A stretch of DNA of 64,000 bases from Marasmius tenuissimus (taxonomy: Eukaryota; Basidiomycota; Agaricomycetes; Agaricales; Marasmiaceae): positions 1 through 64,000 of the forward strand of contig JAQOTA010000021.1 of assembly GCA_029532415.1 (NCBI GenBank). Reading direction: 5' to 3'. The translations under genes were made by a program, and so were the position numbers. Positions 1 to 9,904 of this stretch are shown piece after piece (position 1 is the first letter of the stretch; each line of letters starts with the position of its first letter). Below the pieces are notes generated by a model that was given only the letters and a program-made list of their open reading frames with translations, was not told where the DNA came from and did not search any database.

Positions 1-144
1 ACGCGATGACGGGTGTCCTGCCGAGATATCGGACTCGGACCAAAGTTTAGAGGCTCGGACTCCGACCCCTCCCGACGAGCCGACAGTGATCAAATTGCTT
101 AACAATAGCATAGCATCGGGTGAGTCGATCGAATACTGGGACTA

Positions 145-260
145 GGGCTGCTCAATTCTCAGTTCGTCGGCCGCTCGTCAGCTCGTCCCGGGCGAAACTC
201 GCAAAAAATTCCCGCGAAATAAGCTGACGAACTGGGGACGAACTGAGAATTGAGCAGTCC
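145..260. mobile_element. Short TA-flanked MITE with 24-bp terminal inverted repeats
   Basis: A 116-bp element begins GGGCTGCTCAATTCTC and ends with the complementary arm GAATTGAGCAGTCC. The two 24-bp arms differ at one base. The element is bounded by TA on both sides (143-144 and 261-262), which fits a Tc1/mariner-type target duplication. It has no coding capacity, so it would be a non-autonomous MITE. The 80-bp interior is GC-rich and partly self-complementary. Only one copy was noticed in the window. Confidence 0.65.
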
Positions 261-264
261 TACT

Positions 265-686
265 ACCAATCCATTTTCTCATCATGAAACTGACGGTATG
301 TATGTGATTGTAATTCTTGCTCAATTCTTATGATTACAACTACATATACATAATCACTATCTTATCTGCCAGTACCGTCCGGCATTATCCGCGATCCCTC
401 CTAGCTCCCAGGTCGCCTTGTTTTAGTACCGGTGCGTTGAGAAAATAACTTCGTGGACTTAATAAGACTCTACCCAACGATCGTTCATCAGCATCCGCCT
501 CCAAAGAATATTGAAGTGGGATGAAATGTGTCCAAATCTGAGAACTACCATGGGACGTGGCGCTCTTCGAATCCAGATGTGGAAAGCACGTTGAGCTAAC
601 ATTCGACCAACTTCGTGCCAAAAGTCCACATGGAGATCCTCAATGATGGATAAACGAAGCCGCATGCAAGTAAGTGAATGGGGATC
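265..686. other. Intergenic / possible 3' region of the F-box gene
   Basis: The stretch contains an AT-rich segment near 300-360 and minus-strand open reading that could be the last exon of the neighbouring F-box gene if an alternative acceptor near 639 is used. Nothing else was recognised. Confidence 0.3.
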
Positions 687-1968
687 TCATAGAGCAGTCT
701 ACAATTGAGATTTCAGTCCCTTGATCCCGAGAACTGAATTGATGAGCACTCACCAAATCTCTGGTTAACAACTTAACGTGCAACTTTGATAGGCACGGAC
801 AAGACCCCATCACGAAGCCTATCTCCCGCTCATGAGAAAGCGTGATCGCAAGAGTTGTCAGGTCTGCCAGTAGACCGCGACCTACTACATCGAAACCACC
901 TACACGTACGAAGTTCACGCTCTGCCAACAGCTCATCTTGGCAGAACTAATGTCCAGGAAATCTCCAACTCCCCCTTGGTAATGCGCCAGATTCTTGAAC
1001 GACCCCCAATGGTAATGACTGCTTGTACCAGACCCTTCCGACGCCGGCGTAGTTATGGATCGTAGGGTATCTCTACTGCTACTAAGATACTCGCCTAAAG
1101 CCGATAAACTATAATCGTGTTGCGGTATTCTGCCGCATGTCGATGCCAGCAACACGAAGTTGTCCAGAGACTGCACGCCTTTGAGCGAAACCGCATTCCG
1201 ACCTTGTTGCCAATACCACGATTCCAATATGCAGGATCCCCCTTCCGATAATCGAGACCTCCAGGCGACATGAAGGGCGTTCCATGTTGTAACATCAAGT
1301 TGCAGCTCCTCGAGATTGGGAAGAGTCACCAATAGAAGAACCGTGTCCCACTGTGCAGGAGTGAGCGCAGCCAGGTGGGCGCCAACTAATGAGATATGAC
1401 GTAGAGCCTGTGGTAGCAACGAAGGGGTGAGGCTGTGTCGGGCTTCTGGTTCAGGAGAAGAGGAAATACACCCTGCATCAATCTTCAATGCTTGCAATCC
1501 AGGGACGCTACCCAGCAATGCCAGTAGCTCGGTGATCGGGAACGGAGCTATGCGAATATGAAGTGAGGTAAGGCGCGGAAACATGCTCAAGAAACCGAAC
1601 ACTGTTCCGAGACCATCAAGAAAAGCAACATCTGCACATCCGGGTTGCGTCGTACTTTTGTGTTTTCTCTCCTCAACATAACTTCCTAATGTCGCAGATC
1701 TGGGAGTTCGAAGCATCCGGTGGTGTCCGATTGTCGCAGCCTTCCACCTTCCGATGCCTTTGAAGTTGGATGCCTTCGAGCTCGATAACCCTTCCCAGAA
1801 CCTGACCGCTTCACGAAAGCCAACATCATCTCGCAGGAAGATGTCTTGATATGCCCAAGTAAAAGCAGAGGCATACCACTGCTTAGAAACGCGAGCGAGT
1901 CTTCGACGAGATTCGGTAGGTACGAAGGAGACTATCAACTCCATTGTTTCAGGAGCCATCTTGTCCAT
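687..1968 (-). CDS. F-box-like protein
   Basis: Exon 1 (1968 down to 754) encodes 405 residues from ATG at 1968. The N-terminus (MELIVSFVPTESRRRL, then ARVSKQWYASAF) has the helix pattern of an F-box. The rest is rich in leucine and isoleucine with LRR-like stretches such as FPRLTSLHIRIAP and LPNLEELQLDV, the usual substrate-binding half of such proteins. F-box proteins are substrate adaptors of SCF ubiquitin ligases. A GTGAGT donor lies at 753. Splicing to the TGTAG ending at 699 gives three more codons and a stop at 687. Splicing to a CATTGAG at 639 would instead add about 60 residues down to 459. The gene belongs to a different subgroup from the F-box genes at 3.6 and 38.4 kb. The C-terminus is uncertain. 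Confidence 0.65.
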
Positions 1969-2163
1969 AATCTAGAACATCGTTATGAGTTTACTTGTAT
2001 GTGTACTATGCCGTACTGCTCACCAATCAGCAGAAAGAACGATACGTCTGTGCCCTCTACACCGTCTCTGATCGACCCTTTTATTGGATTTCTGAACGCC
2101 AAGAGTACGGGTACTCCACAGTCTCCACCCCCACAAGCCCACTTGCTTTGCTTTTGCACTATG

Positions 2164-2312
2164 GTGCATCGTGCCAAGTACGCATATGAAAGCAAGTGTC
2201 CTTCTTCATTGACATGCATACACCTCGGCATAACCCCGATACCGCCAAGAGGCATTATCCAGGTGGCATTATCGCCAACAGCACGATCCCGAGCGAATTC
2301 ATAAGCAAGGCG
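2164..2312 (-). pseudogene. Decayed fragment of a nucleotidyltransferase-family gene
   Basis: Bases 2229-2312 match 9031-9115, inside exon 2 of the gene at 7735-9904, with about five mismatches. Bases 2164-2222 match 7544-7602, just downstream of that gene. Order and orientation are conserved, so this is a copy of that locus with roughly 1.4 kb missing between the two pieces. In the parental frame it still reads without a stop (AYEFARDRAVGD, then the GGIGV motif). It has no start codon and no other exons, so it is a relic. Confidence 0.65.
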
Positions 2313-2633
2313 CCGTCTGGAAGCAACTCGAACGCACCTCCTCCCAGGAATGGCCTGGGACGCAGCACATTTCTCGCAGTGACCTTCCTGACAGCATTAT
2401 CTGCGTACACATCAGGCCCCTTATTCCCTCCATCTCCCATCTCCCTACTCTTCCCCCGTCCAGCACCACCAGCTTCCGATCCCAATTCCGACGAATCCAA
2501 GGCATATCTAGAAGACTTAGAGAAGCAGATGCTATCATTACCTATCTTGGAAGAGCTCAGAAAGGCCTCCGACGCGAACGAATGGCACGAAGCGTTGAAG
2601 ACGGTGCATACGTCACTGTTCGAAGCCATCTAA
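2214..2633 (+). pseudogene. Chimeric ORF carrying the N-terminus of a mitochondrial thioesterase (hotdog family)
   Basis: From ATG at 2214 the ORF runs 139 codons to TAA at 2633. The first 35 or so residues are antisense to the decayed fragment at 2164-2312. From about 2330 the sequence resembles the N-terminus of fungal mitochondrial PaaI/THEM4-like thioesterases: a hydrophobic segment (TFLAVTFLTALSAY), the LFPRPAPPASDP motif, and an acidic helix ending LEDLEKQMLSLPILEEL then EWHEA. The hotdog catalytic domain that should follow is absent. The ORF is therefore a truncated gene piece fused to unrelated sequence, not a working enzyme. Whether it is transcribed cannot be judged. The family call rests on remembered motif similarity. 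Confidence 0.5.
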
Positions 2634-3606
2634 CGTTGGTGAAGTCGAGACGAGAGATGTAGTCTACGTCGCACGGGTCGGATGCTGTTACTGAGTTGAC
2701 CATGAGCTGAGTGGAATATATCGGTGAGTTGTCTCTGTCGGCTGTCGCTCGTGCTTTTGGTGCTGAATAAGAGTCTCCCACCTAAATTGAGGTGGAGCCC
2801 ACAGCAATTAAGATTTAAAAGCGATTAGTATCCCTATAGAAGCTGTCGAGTAAAGTGACCAGGAAACACCGACCTCATCTAAGAGTTCCATCTCGATTCT
2901 AATCGTCTGTTTACCCTTGATCCAATTTGCCACCTTTGTTTGATATTCCAGTGATGATCAATAATTGACACAATAACATCATAATGGGCTGACCGTTGCA
3001 AAGTGATGGTGGTGGTTGAGAGTCAAGAGCAGCAGAGTCCTTGACACGTCGATTGAGTGTGAACTGATTCGCCGGCGCCATTGATTTCAGCGCAAGCGCC
3101 GAAAGAGCCATAACCCTAAACCTACACCAGTCTACGCGCGCTCACCAGCGGTCACTGGTGTTTACCATTCAACAATGACCACCATACTGACTCTGGGAGG
3201 AATGTCCAATCTTCGGTGAGCTTCGATGGGTTTGACTCAATATACTGGGTTTTGATGTCCATACATGTCTCTCGTAGCCCAGTCGTGGGCGGGGTACTTA
3301 CGTCATGATGGTGGCGTGAATCGAGACTCGGACTTTTGGGTTCTGGGACCATGCCCATGCGGCTATGAATCTTACTTGTTTGAGTCGCTTGAGTTGTGGA
3401 GGGACAGCAACTTGGGCATTGCGGAAAGGTAGTAGTGGCGCTTCGGAGTCCTGGTTTCGCGATCCGACAATCTTAAACAACCGCGTGGTGATTGGGGAAG
3501 TTTGTGTAGGTGAGAGAATCGCTTGGGCAGTTGTAAGTATATTATCTCCTTTCTGACATCTAGTTATATAGTGGGTAACTTCAATAGTTCTCTGTTTCTC
3601 CTACAT
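2634..3606. other. Intergenic, no gene recognised
   Basis: Only short overlapping ORFs in several frames occur here. None has a recognisable motif or a splice pattern. It includes the promoter region of the F-box gene that starts at 3607. Confidence 0.4.
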
Positions 3607-5082
3607 ATGCCTCCCTCACCTGATAACCCCCTCTTCCCTATCGTCTTTTCCAACGGATCCCAACCAGAGTTTATCTCGACACGACCGACGCTCGTTGTAC
3701 TGCAACGTCAATCGAGATGGTTCGAACTCGTATCGTTTGATGGGTTTGTAATTTCAGCTGAACACTGCGCTGTGCTTATCTTGCTCCCATAGGTCAGACA
3801 GGCTTCCAATTGAGATATGGACAAGGATATTTCGCCTCCTCCCACAGGCCGATTTATTGGCTTGCGTTGTGTTAAAAAAACGGCTGTCTTCTGCCGCCCG
3901 TCTTGTGCTGTACAGATCACTCAGTTTCGACAACTTCTCGGTCGCATGGTGGAATGCTGCGTTCTGGCAATCAGGTAATGGGAATGCTTTCCGTTGCGCG
4001 ACTCGTTCGGTCACGATTGGATCTGCAAACGCATTGGATCCATTGGTTGGAACCCTGGTCACCACAGTCAATTCTTTCCCGAATCTAGACATGCTGACCA
4101 TTATTAACCAGGAGGTGCATGTCGCGGACGTTTTCGCTATGTTGCAGGAGAGAAATGTGAAGTATTTGGTCTTGGAGGATGTGGCCCTTCATCGCCACAA
4201 AGGGCCGATTCCTTCCCTTGAGCCTGTGCGACGGGAGTGCGACTTGCTGCCTGCAGCTCCATCTACTATAATCCTCAAAGGCGTGCCGTGGAATGCCATC
4301 TTGGATCCCTTTCTTCTCCTTCCGAAGACACTGGGTTCTCCTAATCTCACCTTTATCGAGATAGACGTCAGGTCATTTACTGCTATTGTCAGGGCGTTCC
4401 CTCGGGTGTTGGAGATGCTTGGAGCCAATCTAAACAGATTCAGAATGTTGCGCTCGGAATGGCATCCTGGCGCGAAGCTTCAGAGATCCTGCATGATAGA
4501 TCTTCGGGACGCCTTGTCTGGCTGTCACTCCTCTTTACAGTGCATCGAGGTGCTCGTCTCATGCGCGCTTATCTATCGGGACCGTCCTCTCTCCTTGTCC
4601 AACTTGACCTCATTCTCTGGTCCAGAGGAACTTCTGCCAATGCTTGGAAAATGCCCGTATCTGGAGCATTTGATTGTCGACTCGGTGAGCCACTTATCTC
4701 GCACTCCGGTCCTGACTCGGACGTGGCCGTCGGTTCGCAGCATTGCGATCCTCAGATGGCCTGGGTTATACGACAATGTCGCGAATTTGTTGACTTGTGT
4801 TCCCTACATAACGTCGTTTGATTTGAACTGCTTACCCTATATTGATTTGGTGAGTGAATTCATCTTATACAGAGTTTAGCGATCCTGACCAATTCCATTC
4901 GTTTGTAGGACAATTTGATGCCCCTCGGTCCGTTGCTGAAGTCGCAGGGAGAGCTAAGCCTCATAAAGCTCTCTTTCGTGGGATGCGAGGATGGGATAGT
5001 AAGAGATTTGTCGTTGTTAGCTCTTGAGTGGACGGCGATTTTGGGTGATTCAGTGGGTTTGGCGTTCGACGACAGCGACTAG
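3607..5082 (+). CDS. F-box-like protein, paralogue of the gene at 38.4 kb
   Basis: Three exons, 3607-3743, 3793-4849 and 4909-5082, give 455 aa. The introns are 49 and 59 nt. The second exon opens with an F-box-like motif (SDRLPIEIWTRIFRLL, about residues 46-61), followed by LLACVVLKKRLSSAAR. After that comes a leucine-rich body without a clear catalytic motif. The paralogue at 38382-39842 has both introns at the same positions and phases (first after GAT + two bases, second before a GAC codon). It shares motifs such as KKRL, RLVLY, LTIINQ and ANLL. That shared structure fixed the unusual GTTTGT donor at 3744. Probable role: substrate adaptor for a cullin-RING ligase, inferred from the family. 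The substrate is unknown. Confidence 0.8.
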
Positions 5083-5522
5083 AGTTGTATAAGCAGCTCT
5101 GGTTCTTATATGTCTTGTTCTGATATTCAGCGAGTACTTGTATTTTACTTGATTGACCGTCTGGTCGACATGGGGGGAAGAAATAGGAACTGCCGGCAGT
5201 GGCAACACGTTCAAATGATCTCGTGTTACTACCACGGGACCATGCTTTTGTGGACAACTCTGGTTCTTAGTTTCCCTATATAGCCCTGTGGCTGGGCGTA
5301 CAAAAACTAGAATGCTACAAATTCCGGGGTATACAGCCAGAGAAACACGACAATAGTTGACAGAGGTGGTATCATAAGTAGATAAACTGTCCCAAAATAC
5401 TGACCCACGAACCCGATCCTAACCTCCAAACAAATATTCGAACGATCGTGATTCGTGTGCTTGGAGAAATCATAAATGACCTGTGAGACGTCCCCTTCAA
5501 CCTAATCCCTAGCGTGAAACTA
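5083..5522. other. Intergenic between convergent genes
   Basis: This is the shared 3' region of the F-box gene (+) and the zinc-finger gene (-). No coding signal or repeat was seen. Confidence 0.4.
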
Positions 5523-6345
5523 CTAATTCGGGACGAGGTCCCAGTAGCCATCTTCCTGAACATCAAAACAACCGTGAGTTAGAAGTTTTAGGGGTTTCTG
5601 AAAAATGTTTATTACTTGAGGTAAATTCATTGCCTCCTTCTTAATACTGATGGCAATACAGCGCGAGCGATGATGCTTCCAGTGACCAGTATAGTACTTT
5701 CGAGTTGGATTTTTGTCGAGTGCGAGGGTCCGGCCACAGCCCTTGCAGACCACGGCATGGGGGGTGAGTCGAGATCGCTCAATCCACGGATCATTTTCAA
5801 AGAGAGTTCGTCTCTGGGACTCGCTTGTGAGAGGAGCGCGTCTAGAACTCAGAGGAGATAGAGGTGGTCCGCAGTCCTGTGGTTTTTGAGCATATTTTCG
5901 TCAGATATACGCGACAGAACTCTGCTTGAAAACATACTAGGGTGATAGACTCGTCCCAGGATTGCAACGGCGATACACCCTCCCGCGCCTGACTGACTTC
6001 CGGAACGTCAGGGTAACTCGCGCCACTTGATCCAGGTACACGAGTAGCTGGACCTACTTGATGTCGAGATTGAGGCCCAAAGGAACCGGAGAAAATTGGA
6101 GTCTGTGGTGGGGGACGGCTCTGGAAACGTGATCCCGGATGATTCGCAAGATAGGGAAAAGTAGAAGTCGTGTATTGCTGGGAGGGAGACAGGTGCGCGG
6201 TCGTTGGGTCTCGATATTGATGATGATCTATTCCGCGGTCGGAGGTTGTGTGCACGGCGGGATTTCTTGAGTCGACGCCGTTCAGGATAGATGCCACGGA
6301 CAAGCGTCGCTTCGTTGCGTCTGCCGAAGAATTAGAACACTGCAT
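5523..6345 (-). CDS. Small protein with C-terminal CxxC...H...C zinc-finger-like motif
   Basis: Three exons on the minus strand (6345-5938, 5876-5616, 5555-5523), all joined in phase 0, give 233 aa. The introns of 61 and 60 nt have GTATGT/CACAG and GTAATA/GTTCAG borders. The N-terminus has a KRRLSVASILN stretch, similar to the short conserved motif found near the start of many basidiomycete regulators. It is followed by a proline/serine/glutamine-rich disordered region. The C-terminal third contains DPWIE, then HAVVCKGCGRTLALD, then YYTGHWKHHRSRC, which is a probable C2HC zinc ligand set (Cys-x2-Cys, His, Cys). This arrangement recurs in uncharacterised basidiomycete proteins. A nuclear regulatory role is plausible but unproven. 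Confidence 0.7.
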
Positions 6346-7734
6346 CTCAGGCTGAGGATCAGATATTCAACGAGCAATCTGTGTAAATGTAGCCGCAGAG
6401 CAAGTACCGCCCTGTTTATTGAGTCAAACAGTGAGGGAAGGTGGAGGCCAGAGAAGAGGGGGACTTGGATGTACCATGTTCTGAGATTACGCTGACTCAA
6501 CGTGCCCCTTCAAATACTTCATCCGAAAGGAGCATCGCGGTACTTTGTACCTGTTAGGGTTTAAAAAGAGAGGACGATCTATTCAATGCCAGGTGCATGT
6601 GTCGGCTAAGAGCCAGCTCGTAGACCCGTTGAAAAGAGCGTGAGGCATACTAGTCGGCGGTATTTGGATTCGGCAGGCCATCTGTCACTTGAGAAAAATT
6701 TCTGTCTGCTTTTTGGGGTTAGCAACATGCCGTCGTATTGCCGCTGGTTCTCCCGAGCTCGATATGAAAAACAGAACGACAAATTTTCAGTTCTTTGGTT
6801 TTATTATTCAACGGTTGCCACTCGAATTTTCATTGACCGGGAGCTGTACATTGGCTACAATGCCGTCATTGAGTTCATGATAGTGCCATCAACAAGACAG
6901 ACTTTTCTCATGTTCGTGCCACCGCCGCGACCTTCTCTTGCTGTTGCTATTGCTGTACTATGGTAAGAATTCCGCTGCCGAGCGTGTAAGAGACGCAAAG
7001 TTGGATCTTGACCTACAAATAATCGGGTTTGAGAAGCAACTATCCCGCCTTCGGTCATATGCCGACCTATCTGTTCGTGAGTCCATCCAAAGACTGTTCC
7101 GGGTAGAGTTTTATGGTATCTACTATCCTAAGAGTGAACGATGTTTTCCCGGCTCCTTGTGCATTGCGTCGATGGTCTCACGGTCATCGCTACCTAAGGA
7201 GACGAGCTATTGATGCGGTTCAGTAGCGCCAAGTGGGATACGCTCGAAATGCACTCAATGTGAAGTTCATCTTCATTCTAGACTTGGTCTCCGTTTTGGA
7301 ATCAAGATGATGTCCCTGGGAGCCCTGTAGCCGAATAGAATCTGGGTGGGATCGACGCCGAGCCTTTCTGCGATTTTTACTACTGTGGGGATCGTTGATG
7401 ACGCCGATGCTATCGTCTGGTGGGCGACCTGAATACGCGAAGTGAGTTTCCGAGTCGATCCTGAATGACATGGCTTAATGCTAGTCTAAAGCTGAATATG
7501 CCGTCAACAGAATTACCTTCTCCTCGCAACAAGTTTTGAGTGCCGCATCGTGCCAAGTACGCATATGAAAGTAAGTGTACTTCTTCATTGACATGCACAC
7601 TACAAAAACTCTTATTTTCTATCATTGAGACATTACGGGCTGGCAAAAGAGTATTGGATACGATAATCATACCGAAAATATCCGATGGCATACACTTTTC
7701 ATTCAAACTTTTACTGCACTCTACATCGAATGGA
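6346..7734. other. Intergenic with a 59-bp repeat
   Basis: Bases 7544-7602 recur at 2164-2222 (see the decayed fragment there). Short ORFs on both strands, for example 6640-6966 (+), show no motif. Nothing else was recognised. Confidence 0.4.
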
Positions 7735-9904
7735 CTACATAAAAATTCGACCTCCTTTCACCATGTGGATCGAGAAACCGAGGAGTTCCAGTCTTCGCAC
7801 CGCCTTGATATTGTATAGAACACCGAAACACGTCTTGTCGAGGTCGGGCCAATGATCAGGGACAGTTACTGTCACGACCGTGAAGACGTGAATATCGCTC
7901 CGGTTCTCGATATTCTGGAATGCCACCGATAACTATAACAGAAGTCATTGAGCGGGGAGAACCCATGGGTTTAAACACTACTCACATTTGGTCGGCAATC
8001 AAGGCCTATGAATAATGCTGACAACGAGCTCAAAAGGTGCTTTTTCGATTCAGCAACAGGCACAATTTCAGCCGAAGTTGCTGTCCTTCGAGGCATGATT
8101 GAAAACGTATTCTGAACGAAGGCTTCCAGGATGAGACGATGCTGCAGAGGTAGCTCGTCCTTCATCGCGGGCGGGGATATCAGGCCAGCGAAACACGTCC
8201 TGAGAGACTTGATATCAGACATTTCACGACCTAAAGATAACACACATACCCGAACAAATGATGGTGTTCCGTCAACTCATGCTTCTTGAGGCTTCCGATA
8301 GAGACCTCAATCGAAAGTCCCTCAACGGGTTTGAAGCGTCCATAAACAGGATGGATCCATGCGACAGACTTGAACTCCGCCGTTGGTTTAGGGAGAAATA
8401 TCTCCACCGACATCACAAATCCGCTTTCACCCGCTTCCTTCGTAAATTGAAATGAAACCACAACCTGAAAAAGATCCTGCTTGTAAACGAATGGCGATGA
8501 ACAACAGTAGCCGACAAACCTGAGGCTTTATCCGGTAATACGCCAGAACGGTCTGGATTTGCCGAAACGCCATAAACGCAGCGTCTGAATCGGGCAACAT
8601 ATCAAAACTGACTGGTCCTTGCATAGGCATCCGACGAAACAAGCCGCGCAGAAACCCTACAAGTGATTGGTCCGCTTCTGAATTTGTGACCTGTGGACAC
8701 CTCGCCAACGAATTATGGACGTGGATGTATGCTTGATCACTATTAAATCCATGAGTAAGCGCTATCAGTTGTGGGAGGACACGAGTTACGAGACGTAATC
8801 AGAACGTACTTTCGCAGTACCCCCTCCTCACATTCTACGCAGGAAACCTCTGGACGATCTTTGGAGGTATGCATGATTAGGTGCTGTGCACTGTCCCCGT
8901 AAGCCAAAGGCCATTTCCATCCACACCTGGTCCCTGTGCGAACTACGATGCTGACTCTCCTATGGTAACTGGAACCATGCGACCATGAATGAGCAATCAG
9001 CCACTTTAGAGACGCCTCATCTGGGTCGGGCGTGACCCCGATACCGCCAAGAGACATTATCCAGGTGGCTTTATCGCCAACAGCACGATCCCGAGCGAAT
9101 TCATAGGCAAGGCGCAGACCGCAGCTAGGTGCAGATGAAGTAACAAGCATCCATCCACAATCGCTGTATTTTCGAAGGGCAGCTTGCGCTCGATACGACG
9201 TGACCAGTTGAACATTCTCGTGAAGGTGGAGTGTAGAGTAAGGATACAACGAAAACGCATGGGTCGCGCTGATGAAGTTCATGACGCAGCCTATATGATT
9301 AATGTGCGAGCATCAATGAATTTGGCGAACTGAAGGACACAAACACCAAAAACTCACTACTGTGGAAGCTAAGGATCGCCTCGAACGGAGCATTCTTGCA
9401 AACGACGACCTGCACTTTCCTTTTTACTCCTAGAACAACCTTCGTGAAAGATATGACTGAGCTAATGCCATTTGACGTATAAACAAAAGGATTTTGAAGG
9501 GTATGCGTTGCGCTTCGAAGAGCCTCCGCCAGATCCGTAGGTCCACCTTGTAGCGGCGCAAACTGGTATCTAAACATCAACAGCAACCCGACAAGTTGCT
9601 TGAAGTGACCCGGGTAGCAATAGAGATCCAAGTCAGAGTCGTGCCACTCTACTCTGGCAAAAAACTGCAGCGCGACGGAGCCCGATATGAGAAATCCCTC
9701 TGTAGCTTGGACTTCCCTGAACCGACGAATCTGAACCGAGGAGAAGAACCTCAAGAGAAGCTTGTCGACACTGTGGACGTGCCGCTCATACGAAGTGATG
9801 GCGCGGAGAAAGGTTTGATTAACGGACGACATCCTCCTAAGTTCCGCAGATGTGAAGAGTGGGAAAAAAGTATCGAATCCCAGACCGAATAGGAGCAGTG
9901 GCAC
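7735..9904 (-). CDS. Nucleotidyltransferase-fold protein of the expanded fungal family (copy 1)
   Basis: Six exons (9904-9358, 9290-8810, 8739-8520, 8464-8250, 8199-7986, 7932-7735) give about 624 residues. All junctions keep frame. The 5' end is unresolved because 9904 is a GTG, so a further upstream exon is likely. Near residues 72-94 the protein reads ISGSVALQFF, ten residues, then SDLDLYCYP. That is the hG[GS]...DhD signature of the polymerase-beta-type nucleotidyltransferase fold. The following FHS/CVMNF...SLYP block spans the first intron and is typical of a large uncharacterised agaricomycete family. The catalytic GS and both Asp are present here. Substrate unknown; it could be a tRNA/RNA- or protein-modifying enzyme, or an inactive relative. 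Copies 2 and 3 share introns 1-3. Confidence 0.7.
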
